This document shows, one piece after another, positions 1 through 9,323 of a stretch of 50,717 nucleotides of DNA (position 1 is its first letter; every line of letters starts with the position of its first letter). The position numbers were made by a program, and so were the translations under genes. The stretch is taken from NCBI GenBank assembly GCA_009387755.1, contig GG697236.1:1-50717 (forward strand), in the 5' to 3' direction. The DNA is from Candidatus Micrarchaeum acidiphilum ARMAN-2 (lineage in GTDB: Archaea > Micrarchaeota > Micrarchaeia > Micrarchaeales > Micrarchaeaceae). The notes beneath the pieces were generated by a model, which saw only the letters and a list, made by a program, of their open reading frames with translations, ran no database searches and was not told the DNA's origin.

Positions 1-509
1 CAGTGGCAGTTAAATCTTATTACGAGGATACGGAAACTGAAGGGTTTCCTGTACCTCGCATGGCTGCTGGCACTGGAATTATAATCAGCGGCAGCGGATA
101 TGTTGTCACCAATGCCCATGTTGTGGCTGGAAGCAGCCAGATTCGGATTACGACACCGGATAACAAAACGCACCTGGCAAGAGTGGTTGGTTACGACACT
201 GCAACTGACTTGGCACTTATAAGGATTATGACAAAGGGTCTGAGTCTATCTGCCGTTGATTTTGGAGACTCGTCTGCCATACGGCCAGGAGATCCTGTCA
301 TAGCAGTTGGCAACGCTCTAGGCCTGCCTGGCGGCCCAACGGTTTCCCTGGGTGTAGTCAGTGCCGTACAGCGCCAGATTCCAATGTCTGAATTCATCTT
401 TGAGGGTCTAATACAGACAGACGCCGCAATAAATCCCGGAAACAGCGGAGGGCCCCTAGCTACTCTGGATGGTAAGGTGATAGGGATGAACACCGCAATG
501 ATACCTTGC
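1..509 (+). CDS. HtrA/DegP-type serine protease, fragment cut at both ends
   Basis: Trypsin-fold S1C protease domain. Reading from position 3, the catalytic triad is visible: His39 in TNAHVV, Asp69 in TATDLALI and Ser148 in NPGNSGGPL. Family members are membrane-anchored or secreted quality-control proteases. The 5' end, including any membrane anchor, lies outside the window. Protease homology stops at GMNTAMI (about position 503); the usual continuation into the end of the protease domain and the PDZ domain is absent. The open frame continues to 659, but that part is the antisense of the HerA-like and NurA genes on the other strand and is not real protease sequence. The gene is therefore broken at about 500-512, either by rearrangement or by a chimeric assembly join. 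The family call is firm. Confidence 0.85.
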
Positions 510-613
510 CCTCTTCTTACACTATTCATTTCATTTGCAGGTATGCGCACTAAAAGTTCTCCGTCTTTCATACCCACATCGTCAAAATCAACATATCCAA
601 CAGGTTCTGGCAT
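503..613 (-). pseudogene. herA: 5' fragment of a HerA-like helicase gene (HAS-barrel start only)
   Basis: The first about 37 codons (MPEPVGYVDFDDVG... to RRGQG) look like the start of the N-terminal HAS-barrel domain of HerA: a GYV strand followed by short beta strands. It begins 4 bp after the stop of a NurA-like gene; nurA and herA are normally adjacent in archaea and their products form the helicase-nuclease complex for DNA end resection. The open frame continues to 191, but from about position 503 downward it is only the antisense of the HtrA protease gene. All of the ATPase domain is missing. Identification rests on the short N-terminus and on the operon context. Confidence 0.55.
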
Positions 614-617
614 GGCC

Positions 618-1712
618 TCATCTCTTTTTCCTTCGTCCCCTTTCAGAGGATTCGGTTAAAAATGCGTCTTCTTTTGCAAGCTGCCACTCCATTCTTTTAG
701 AAAACTGACTGCTTGAAAAGTATTCTGAGCAGAGAGTGTCAGCATAATCAATCAGCAACGGAAATCCTTTTTCTTTTTGGAACATAGAGTCAGAAGCGAT
801 AATGTGTGCTGCCTCGTCAAATATATCTTCATACGCTTGGAAAACATAGGGGCGGTGTTTGTTTACTTTTATTATCCCGATCTTTATTCGCTCCGCATAG
901 TTTTTAATGAATTCTTGGATTAAATCCCAGTCCTTAGCCTCCCACTTCTCCCTGACAAGAAAGTCTTTTTTATTCGCAAGAAGCTTGCCGTAGTTATAGC
1001 CCGGTACCGATGCGTACTGTCCTTCATCCATTGCCAGTCCGAAGTAATATAGCGACTTGTCATTTGATTGTGATACGACTGAGAAGCATTTTTTATCGTC
1101 TATCAGTCGTTGCAACAGAGTTATATTTATCTTGAAAGCTTTCAACCTGCCCAATTCCGTCAGCATCTCAAAAGGAATCAGTGAACCATGAAACATTTTG
1201 TATCTGTTAGCGAACTTAGGCTCAAGTCCCATCTCCCTCTCCCGATATGACATCAGTCCACGAAGAGCAAAGTCGGAGATGTCCTCTGAAGATTCTATCC
1301 GATCTTTTATTCTTTTTACGACGTCGCCAGACTCCTCCCTATACAGAGCTTCTGAAACAAAAAAGCTTTTTTCTATTCTTTCTCCAACATAGTTGACTGC
1401 TACCACACCTATCTGGCATCTTACTCCTGAGAACAGCTGATACAGAGACCGTGTACCGTCAATACCTATAACATTTCCTTCTTTGAGATTCCTGCTAGCC
1501 CAAGCCAGTTTTTCAGCATTGAAGCCTTTAACATCAAGTCTCTTGAATTCTTCGCTTTCTCGTATCTCCTTTACAAACTGTTTCTCGTTCTTTACGTTCT
1601 CCTTTATTTCCTGCTCAAGTATCATTTGCGATTCTTCGACATAGCGTGTGTAGTCCCCCCATGACTTTTGGAAAAGTAGTTTTTCAAACGTGAACTCATC
1701 GGGATTTCCCAT
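618..1712 (-). CDS. nurA: NurA-like 5'-3' nuclease
   Basis: 364-residue protein with the hallmarks of the NurA nuclease domain: a GIDGTRS motif near residue 84 (usual VDGSR, metal-binding Asp), a mid-protein HGSLIPFEML segment matching the family DGSL motif, and a C-terminal LLIDYADTLC segment where the family has P-L-ADR. NurA acts with the HerA ATPase, and with Rad50/Mre11, to resect double-strand breaks. The Asp of the DGSL motif is His here, so this is a divergent member. An Arg/Lys-rich tail (RGRRKKR) ends the protein. The HerA-like start follows after 4 bp. The start codon is followed by NPDEFTFEKLL; AT-rich upstream sequence could hold the promoter. Confidence 0.65.
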   Translation of the reverse strand: MGNPDEFTFEKLLFQKSWGDYTRYVEESQMILEQEIKENVKNEKQFVKEIRESEEFKRLDVKGFNAEKLAWASRNLKEGNVIGIDGTRSLYQLFSGVRCQIGVVAVNYVGERIEKSFFVSEALYREESGDVVKRIKDRIESSEDISDFALRGLMSYREREMGLEPKFANRYKMFHGSLIPFEMLTELGRLKAFKINITLLQRLIDDKKCFSVVSQSNDKSLYYFGLAMDEGQYASVPGYNYGKLLANKKDFLVREKWEAKDWDLIQEFIKNYAERIKIGIIKVNKHRPYVFQAYEDIFDEAAHIIASDSMFQKEKGFPLLIDYADTLCSEYFSSSQFSKRMEWQLAKEDAFLTESSERGRRKKR

Positions 1713-2107
1713 ATAACCATTTATACTATACCTCCTAAAATAATAAAAACATAGCGATGTAAGCTAGGCCAAGCATGCATGGTAGGTGCCTAAATATACA
1801 TTTTTAGATAGACGCTCAGAAACAGTAATAAGCTAACAGTGGGGTAGGTGAGTGAGTATATTACAAAATTATGTCAAGTTTGGTACGTATATTATATAAT
1901 TTCGCCCCTAACTGCGCGCGAGACCGGTCGCTACATATAAGGCCATGTGTACTAGAACTGGATCTTGAAAGCCAATCCTTATCTATTCAGCATAGCTGCT
2001 TGCTAGGTTTCTAGTCTACTTCATGTGCGAAGCCCTGGGAGGCTTCACAGTGCTTGTTATATGTCCCCTCGCTTATTTCTTAGCAGAGGGATAAGGAAAT
2101 ATGTGAA
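1713..2107. other. Gene-free interval with a possible structured RNA
   Basis: No convincing reading frame is present on either strand. The left half is AT-rich and includes a TATA-like ATTATATAA at 1891-1899. The right half (1977-2097) contains several inverted repeats nested inside an 8-bp closing stem, described separately. The interval separates the nurA operon from the frameshifted methyltransferase gene. Confidence 0.5.
1977..2097. ncRNA. Candidate structured RNA or small inverted-repeat element
   Basis: TCCTTATC at 1977-1984 is the exact complement of GATAAGGA at 2090-2097 and would close a domain of about 120 nt. Inside it lie CAGC/GCTG (1989-1999), CTAG/CTAG (2003-2014), GAAGCC/GGCTTC with a 6-nt loop (2029-2046) and CCCTCGCT/AGC-A-GAGGG (2066-2090). 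The last arm shares its end with the closing stem, so the two may be alternative. A TATA-like box at 1891-1899 would allow + strand transcription. It does not match tRNA, 5S rRNA, SRP RNA or RNase P RNA as far as can be seen. A MITE-like remnant with short terminal repeats is an alternative. Confidence 0.25.
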
Positions 2108-2861
2108 TTACGCTTTTTTTATCCAAACCGACTTATCCCCTACATCTCTACTCCCATAGTACTTTCCTCCATATTTTTCTAAAAGTTTTCTCTTTTGTTC
2201 AAAAAGATCTGCATAACGCCATTTTTGTTCTATGATTTTTGACTTATCTTTAGTATCCTTGTTTTCGATACGAAAAATAAGATCACCAGCAGGTGCAAAT
2301 AAAGCCACAACAAATTCTTTTGCTTTTTTTATTAACTCTTCAGTTAATAAACTCTCACAGTTAGCATAAAAAGAATCACTACTCACATATCTACATAGCT
2401 CGCAATCCAGCACAAGCACATCAATATCTCTAGGGATGTCTTTTTTTATCTATAAATGAAGAATTTCTCAGAATTCCGTTCAAATATCCTTTTGCAGGTA
2501 GTTTAACAAACTTGACTGGAGCAAAAAACCCTTCATTAGGTCTAAAGGCATAGGCCTGAGAAGTTGGCATATTTTTAAGTCCTTCATATATTTGCCTATA
2601 TTTTGTGCTTTCCTCGATTAAATATACAAATTTAGCACCATTAAGCAGGAAAAAGAGGGCACGTGCGCCAATTGTTCCTCCGATATCTAGTACTACTTTA
2701 TTTTTCCAATCTATCTGGCTATATTCCCAGACATAGTCTTTAAAGTTTATTCGGGGACACAGCATTTTCAAGTCTTTTTCAATCTTTGCATAATGACGAT
2801 ATTTAAGTAACTGAGAAAAGGTAAAGTCCGGACCATATGTTTTTCGACCATAGCCTTTCAA
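2108..2861 (-). pseudogene. FkbM-like SAM-dependent methyltransferase, frameshifted
   Basis: Two consecutive frames together make one methyltransferase of about 250 residues. The first part (2430-2861) carries the SAM-binding motif VVLDIGGTIGARA at about residue 55. It ends at a premature stop just after a run of seven A on the coding strand (T-run at 2441-2447). Shifting by one base at the run restores KKDIPRDIDVLVLDCELCRYV and the remainder of the protein to 2108; this segment fits the VLKIDIEG-like motif of FkbM-type enzymes. The change is therefore a single-base insertion in a homopolymer, either a real pseudogenising mutation or a sequencing error. The gene is AT-rich compared with the rest of the window. 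Substrate unknown; sugar or glycan methylation would be typical of relatives. Confidence 0.6.
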
Positions 2862-2942
2862 TCAAACACTTTTTGGGTTTAACGTAGATAACCTTCTCTT
2901 GACATCGAACTGATAATACTTAATGTATCAAACTTTGATAAA

Positions 2943-3557
2943 TTAAATACTGTTGTCTTTTTTATTATATTTATATATAGTACCCAATAAAGTATCTGTA
3001 AAAAATAAATTAGCTAAAACTTCTCTTTCTAATGTCCTAAATTTTATAATTGCTTTACCAAAATTTTTGTTGTTTAAAGCATAAAGATCCTCAAAGGTAT
3101 GGGTATCTTTAAATTCTTTGTACATTCTGATAGCCTGTCTCTGCTGTCTCTCATATAAATGTGCAGAAAAGTTTCCAGATTCTTTGATGCCATCTAAAAG
3201 AGCTATTTCGATATAATCTAACTTTAACAGTTTCTCGACATTTTTAAGTTCTTCTTTAGTTACTGTATTATTTTTAAATAATTTTGTAGAGAGTAACGCT
3301 GCGTCTATGGCATCTCTACACATTATAGTGGCAGCTTCAAATAGTCCATATTTATAACATTCTATTGCTTGAAGGTAAAGACTAACTACTGCTGAAAATG
3401 AAAGAAAAAAGATAGGTTTATTATTATATAATTCCGTATAGTATTTTTTAATAGAACTATCCAACAACATTTTTGCTATCTTATCTCTATATTTACTCCT
3501 TTTTGATAAATAATTTAGTAATCTTAATTCTTTTTTCAAAGACATATATTTGTCCAT
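2943..3557 (-). CDS. DUF4145/HEPN-like helical protein
   Basis: 204-residue, Lys-rich helical protein. Residues 70-140 contain FEAATIMCRDAIDAALL and then GIKESGNFSAHL, the pattern of DUF4145: a helix with Arg in a repeated R-A-(I/L) context, then a GN-x2-AH motif. DUF4145 proteins are often found as domains of defence or toxin-related proteins, but no partner gene or nuclease domain is visible here. The gene is strongly AT-rich, lies between the broken methyltransferase and tRNA-Thr, and looks like recently acquired DNA. Function unknown. Confidence 0.5.
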   Translation of the reverse strand: MDKYMSLKKELRLLNYLSKRSKYRDKIAKMLLDSSIKKYYTELYNNKPIFFLSFSAVVSLYLQAIECYKYGLFEAATIMCRDAIDAALLSTKLFKNNTVTKEELKNVEKLLKLDYIEIALLDGIKESGNFSAHLYERQQRQAIRMYKEFKDTHTFEDLYALNNKNFGKAIIKFRTLEREVLANLFFTDTLLGTIYKYNKKDNSI

Positions 3558-3679
3558 ATTTTAGTAATAAGATCTTAACAAATTAAAATCTTTTTATATA
3601 GTTAACATTATTTATACAACAATTGTCGGTTTATATAGAAAATAAATACATACCTCAGGGACATATATCTTAATATATA

Positions 3680-3787
3680 AGCCCTGAGAGGGATTTGGAC
3701 CCTCGACCTCCTGTTTTCTTGTTCTTGATTAAACTTCTTCTTAAGAAGTTTACAAGACAGGCGCTCTACCAACTGAGCTACCAGGGC
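3680..3787 (-). tRNA. tRNA-Thr(TGT) with a 35-nt intron
   Basis: On the - strand the 5' half reads GCCCTGG TA GCTC AGTTGGTA GAGC, the anticodon arm CCTGT/ACAGG encloses loop CTTGTAA with anticodon TGT, and the T arm is GAGGG TCCAAAT CCCTC. The acceptor closes as GCCCTGG with TCAGGGC, discriminator T, and no encoded CCA. The mature part adds to 72 nt plus the discriminator, leaving 35 nt inserted after position 37, the standard archaeal site. A TATA-like ATATATGG about 30 nt upstream (around 3811-3818) is the likely promoter. Confidence 0.93.
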
Positions 3788-3929
3788 GCAACGCTAATAC
3801 TTTACCATAACCATATATAAAATTTTCTCAAAGTGCCTTAATCTTAATAACCAAAGCACAGCCTTGCACGCCTCCGCAAAGCCCGGTGCATCGCGGCTTA
3901 AGCCATGCAAACAAACGCCGCGCAATGCG

Positions 3930-4289
3930 CTAGGACTTCATCATTTCCTCCCTCTTCTTCCTTATGCTGCACATAACGCAAATGTCTTCCTGCTTGGAGA
4001 AATGATCGTCGCATACGCTCCTTTTGCAGTTTTTGCATACGTGCGTCGCAAGCTTGTTGCACACGGCGCAGGTAGTTTCCGGGATTTGCTGTCCTCCTGC
4101 CGGCGTCTTCGCGCCGCCCAGTCCCACGCTTCCGCCTGCGCATACCTTGCAAATTTTCCTTAGGGGGTCGTAGTGCATGTCGCATACGCGCCTGTGGCAC
4201 CTTATGCAGGTGTGCCTGGCCGGCTTGCTGCACAGCTCGCACAAATCCTCATGCCTACTGCGATAAGCTCCGCCATTTCTCACTTGCAT
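3930..4289 (-). CDS. Tandem B-box-like zinc-binding protein
   Basis: 119 residues containing two copies of one Cys/His module. Copy 1 (residues 17-50) is CELC-x7-CIRCHRRVCDMH-x8-CKVC; copy 2 (residues 73-106) is CAVC-x7-CKNCKRSVCDDH-x7-CVMC. Each module has CxxC, CxxC, a Cys-x2-His pair and a closing CxxC, which would bind two zinc ions in a cross-brace as in B-box domains. A Gly-rich linker separates them and the tail is basic (IRKKREEMMKS). The duplication is clear from the sequence. No partner or target is evident; such modules normally mediate protein or nucleic-acid contacts. Downstream (- strand) is an intergenic stretch before tRNA-Thr. Confidence 0.6.
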   Translation of the reverse strand: MQVRNGGAYRSRHEDLCELCSKPARHTCIRCHRRVCDMHYDPLRKICKVCAGGSVGLGGAKTPAGGQQIPETTCAVCNKLATHVCKNCKRSVCDDHFSKQEDICVMCSIRKKREEMMKS

Positions 4290-4343
4290 ACTGCATATTT
4301 ATGCAACAAAATTAATATTGATACTCCTGCTGCCGCCTCTGCA

Positions 4344-5958
<1,615 letters not shown>

Positions 5959-6166
5959 TGGCTTTGCATCACTCTACTCATGGTTGCACCCCAATTTCAC
6001 CAAATCTGGAACCGGGCTGAACTCCGCGGCCGATGCATGCCTCAGCTTCAAATACAAAATGCATACTGTTCACTACCGATGCAGAAAAAGCAGACTCTAC
6101 AAAGCAGTTGTCCATTGGAACGGCATCGCCGCGCACCTTTCATAATGGTATGACAGGAAAAGATAT

Positions 6167-7807
6167 TTAATCGTGGTGGTCAGGTGCGCCTTCGCGCTTC
6201 ATGAATAGCATGGTGTAGGGCAGCATGTACCTGAGCACCACCTTTGCAGGGCCCAGCTTGTTGCCTATCTTTGTCAATATCTCAATGTTCTTCTTGTTTA
6301 TCCCGCCGAACAGGACCACAAGTGGCGGGTAAAGCAGTACAGCCACTGCAAAATTTATTGCTATAAGCAAAAGGCGCTCCCTGAGAAGTATTGCCAGTCC
6401 TGCCATCACCAGGCCGAGTATTATCCCGGGCAATACCACGCGCAGCAGCTTTGCCCACGCTATCTTTATGCTGAACTGCCTTTTCAGCGCCTTCATGTAT
6501 ACAATGTCAAGTACAACGGGCCCAACAACGAAAAGCGAGATCAGCACCCCGTATATCTGCATAAGCGGAGTGAGCACCAGCAGCAGCGCCATTTCTATTG
6601 CTATCGTGGTAAGCTGGTACTTCATGAACTTTTTCGTGTCTCCATAGCCCACTATAAGTGCTCCGGCAAAATTGCCGATTATTGATACCGCAAGGCCGAT
6701 CTCTATTATTATGAAGTATATGGCCCCGAGAGAATACGCCTTGGAAAAGAATAGGCGGAACAGCGGAACTGATACCGTGGCGCCATAAGCCAGCACTGGC
6801 ACCAGGAACAGCAGCATGTAGTACATGCTGTTGCTGTACATCGAGCTTATCTTCTTGGAAAGGCTCTCATCCGAGAAGAGCTTTGAGAATGCAGGCATCA
6901 GCACGAACGTTGTAGACACGAGTATAACTTCAACGTATCTTCCAACCCTAAACGCCGCGCCGTAGTCGCCTACCACAGCGGAAGAAACAAAGACGCCCAG
7001 GAAATCTATCGCGAAGCTCATCAGCCCCATTGTAGCAAAGTTCGACACAAGGACAGGGTAAGCGAACTTCATGATCCCGGACATGTATTTCCTTTCGGGC
7101 CTTATCAGCCTGATCCTGGTGCTCGATGCAAGGTACGCAAGGGCTATGGCCGAGCTCACCGCAAGGCTGCCAAGTATGCCTGCTATCGCGCCGAGAACGC
7201 CGTATCCTGCAAGCACCAGATAAACGACCATGACCAGCTGTATCAAAGAGTATGCAACCGTCACGACTCCGGATACCTTGACCCTGCCTATGCCTACAAG
7301 TGCCGATACAGTTACGTTGTACAGTATGCTGAAGAATATGGTTGCCGCCGCGAATTCAAGGGGCAGGGCAAGTGCGCTGTTCCTGTATGCGAATTCCGCT
7401 ATTGCCGGGCTTACTGCAATTCCTGCAAGGGTGAGCACCAAGCCAAGGACTATCGCAAGGAAATACCCGTTTGCAAGCAGCTTTGACCTCTCGTCGTAGG
7501 ACCTGGCGTCCGCAAGTCTTTTCCTGAATGTTGTGCCTATGCCGAAGTTGCCGCCCAGGGTGAGCACAGTTGCATAGGAATACACGACGCTGTAAAGGCC
7601 GTAGCCGTCCAGGCTCAAGTATCTCGTAAGGAATATTAGGAGCACAGCCCCAAAGATCAGCGCGGCAAGCTTGCCAGACACGAATATGCTGCTTTTCTTG
7701 GCGGTGTCCACGCCAAAATCCTCCATCTTCGAGCCGTCTATAGTTTCATCGAGCATTGGCATCATGCGCTCAGCAAGCTTTGCTTCAGACCTATAATTTG
7801 GCTGCAA
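6167..7807 (-). CDS. Oligosaccharide flippase, MATE/Wzx-like
   Basis: 546-residue integral membrane protein with about 12-14 hydrophobic segments (residues 42-515) and the polysaccharide-biosynthesis pattern: SGKLAALIFGAVLLIFLTRYLSLDGYGLY at the start, paired repeats in both halves and YGDTKKFMKYQ between later helices. Family members move lipid-linked sugars across the membrane for polysaccharide or N-glycan assembly. It begins 22 bp after the TrpRS stop and is probably co-transcribed. The start is uncertain: the longest frame begins at TTG 7807 without a clear ribosome site, and ATG codons at residues 15, 16 and 18 are alternatives. The product likely supplies the cell-surface glycosylation route suggested by other genes in the window. 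Confidence 0.8.
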   Translation of the reverse strand: MQPNYRSEAKLAERMMPMLDETIDGSKMEDFGVDTAKKSSIFVSGKLAALIFGAVLLIFLTRYLSLDGYGLYSVVYSYATVLTLGGNFGIGTTFRKRLADARSYDERSKLLANGYFLAIVLGLVLTLAGIAVSPAIAEFAYRNSALALPLEFAAATIFFSILYNVTVSALVGIGRVKVSGVVTVAYSLIQLVMVVYLVLAGYGVLGAIAGILGSLAVSSAIALAYLASSTRIRLIRPERKYMSGIMKFAYPVLVSNFATMGLMSFAIDFLGVFVSSAVVGDYGAAFRVGRYVEVILVSTTFVLMPAFSKLFSDESLSKKISSMYSNSMYYMLLFLVPVLAYGATVSVPLFRLFFSKAYSLGAIYFIIIEIGLAVSIIGNFAGALIVGYGDTKKFMKYQLTTIAIEMALLLVLTPLMQIYGVLISLFVVGPVVLDIVYMKALKRQFSIKIAWAKLLRVVLPGIILGLVMAGLAILLRERLLLIAINFAVAVLLYPPLVVLFGGINKKNIEILTKIGNKLGPAKVVLRYMLPYTMLFMKREGAPDHHD

Positions 7808-7829
7808 AGCTTAAAGCAATTGCTCATGT

Positions 7830-8954
7830 TCACGCCCTGAGTATGAACGAGTCGAGCTTGCCTTTCAGGGCTTCCTTCTTTTTCCTGTGCTCGTCCAGGT
7901 ACTTGTTTATGGCGTCTGCCAGCGCCTTCTTGTGCTCACCAGCGAGCACTGTTCCGTCCCTTTCGGCCTTGAATATCGCCTCGAGCTTTTTGTCGTCAGG
8001 CTCGAACAGGTACTTGAAGTACTGGCACACCACGCATTTTTCCGGATCCCCTCCGTATTTCTTCTGCAGCTCAGCGGTGTCCTGCTGGCCGGTGAGCATC
8101 TTGTTGACCTTTTTCCTTACCTCTTCATGGCTGTCGCTCAGGTATATTGTCTTCGTGGGGTCGCTTGCGGAAGCCTTTGAAGTCCCGTCAAACGCAGGCA
8201 GGAACTTCGCGTACAGTATCGCAGGCTTGTAATAGCCAAGCTTTGTTATGACGTCCCTTGCGACCCTGAAGTGCACGTCCTGGTCTATTGCCAATGGTAT
8301 GAGGCACGGCACGTTATGGCCTTCCTCTACCGATTTTAGGAACGCAGGCACCGCCTGCATGCTGGTGTAGAATATCTTGCCTATGTTGTCCTCGTTTGTG
8401 AAACCCATCGCATCCTTGACTGTTGAGAACGTGATGTGCTTTGCTACCCTGACCGCTTGCTTGTACAGGACGCTTGCGTATTCGGTATCGAAGAATATCT
8501 TTGTCTTCTTTGGGTCAAATCCCAGTGCTATTATGTTGAGCGCGTCGTCGTATGCAAGCTCGTGTATCCTCTCAAGGGTTAGCGCGGGGTCTTTCTTGGC
8601 CAGGAACTTCTCCTCGTCAGGTATCTGTATGTAGACTTCGGCCCCGAACGCCTTCTGCAGCCACAGCGTCATTAAGAACGGTATCAGGTGCCCTACCGTC
8701 ATGGAGCCCGAGGGCGCAATGCCGGTGTAGATGTAGAACCTGTTGCCCTTTTCATATTCATCGAGCATCCATCCAAGCTCCCTCTGGGCGTAGAATATGT
8801 TGCGCTTTATCATGAAATGCAGGCTGCCTCCGAGCTTTTCCAGCCTTGCCCGGGTCTTGCCGTCAAGCAGCGTCAGGCCGAATCTCTCCGCGAACTTGTC
8901 ATAGTCAACTTTGCCTTCTACCTTGTACGCATCAACGTGAAACTCCTCGGCCAT
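7830..8954 (-). CDS. trpS: Tryptophanyl-tRNA synthetase, archaeal/eukaryotic type
   Basis: 374 residues, normal length for archaeal TrpRS. The class I HIGH-type signature is PSGSMTVGHL (residues 81-90). The KMSKS loop reads SKASASDPTKTIYL at roughly residue 260: the family usually has KMSASDP, so the Met is Ala here. The C-terminal domain includes CVVCQYFKYLF. The enzyme charges tRNA-Trp in the cytoplasm. A TATA-like AT-rich stretch (about 8980-8990) lies some 30 nt before the ATG, so the mRNA is probably nearly leaderless. Shares a strand with trpB2 about 2 kb downstream, with the flippase between. Confidence 0.95.
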   Translation of the reverse strand: MAEEFHVDAYKVEGKVDYDKFAERFGLTLLDGKTRARLEKLGGSLHFMIKRNIFYAQRELGWMLDEYEKGNRFYIYTGIAPSGSMTVGHLIPFLMTLWLQKAFGAEVYIQIPDEEKFLAKKDPALTLERIHELAYDDALNIIALGFDPKKTKIFFDTEYASVLYKQAVRVAKHITFSTVKDAMGFTNEDNIGKIFYTSMQAVPAFLKSVEEGHNVPCLIPLAIDQDVHFRVARDVITKLGYYKPAILYAKFLPAFDGTSKASASDPTKTIYLSDSHEEVRKKVNKMLTGQQDTAELQKKYGGDPEKCVVCQYFKYLFEPDDKKLEAIFKAERDGTVLAGEHKKALADAINKYLDEHRKKKEALKGKLDSFILRA

Positions 8955-9000
8955 GAAATCAGATAGCTTTGATAGCCAAATAATTTATTGATTTTGTACG

Positions 9001-9022
9001 CGAAAATAAAAAAAGAAAAAGC
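9001..9022 (-). terminator. T-rich terminator after the CDGSH gene
   Basis: On the - strand the 3' flank of the CDGSH gene runs into TTTTTCTTTTTTTATTTT with no hairpin, the usual form of an archaeal oligo-T terminator. It lies between the CDGSH stop (9030) and the TrpRS start region. Confidence 0.5.
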
Positions 9023-9029
9023 TGCACGT

Positions 9030-9278
9030 TCACTCGTATTCTTTCTTGAGTGCGTGCATCTGGTCGTTTTCGTCGTATGCGTAGAGCTTGCCTTCCTCCT
9101 CTGTCTTCGTCTTTGCATGGCTTCCATCGCAGAACGGCTTGTGGTGCGACAGGCCGCATGCACACAGGTGTATCTCGTACTTCAGCACCTTGTCGTCGCT
9201 TGTTAGCTTGTCAAAGCCAGGCAGCTCCTCCAGCTTTACAACAAACGGATGGTTCCTGTCGTGTCTTATTATTCGCAT
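9030..9278 (-). CDS. CDGSH iron-sulfur domain protein (mitoNEET-like)
   Basis: 82 residues. The signature CACGLSHHKPFCDGSH (residues 39-54) gives the three Cys and one His that ligate a [2Fe-2S] cluster. The N-terminus MRIIRHDRNHPFVV matches the short strand seen before the domain in small prokaryotic CDGSH proteins. The tail is acidic. These proteins are redox or electron-transfer components; no partner is adjacent. A TATA-like AAATATAAG at about 9288-9296 sits close to the start, suggesting a short leader. Confidence 0.92.
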   Translation of the reverse strand: MRIIRHDRNHPFVVKLEELPGFDKLTSDDKVLKYEIHLCACGLSHHKPFCDGSHAKTKTEEEGKLYAYDENDQMHALKKEYE

Positions 9279-9323
9279 TCAATCCCCCTTATATTTCGCC
9301 ATTAAAAGAATATATTGCTTGCG

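Noticed and set aside
191-502. Continuation of the - strand HerA-like frame
   Set aside because: Below about 503 it is the antisense of the HtrA protease triad region and has no protein likeness of its own.
510-659. C-terminal 50 residues of the HtrA frame
   Set aside because: This part is the antisense of the HerA start and the NurA end and does not resemble any protease domain.
2032-2046. GCCCTGGGAGGC as a partial copy of the tRNA-Thr end (possible attachment site)
   Set aside because: Only about ten bases match before the sequences diverge, and they are explained by the local hairpin.
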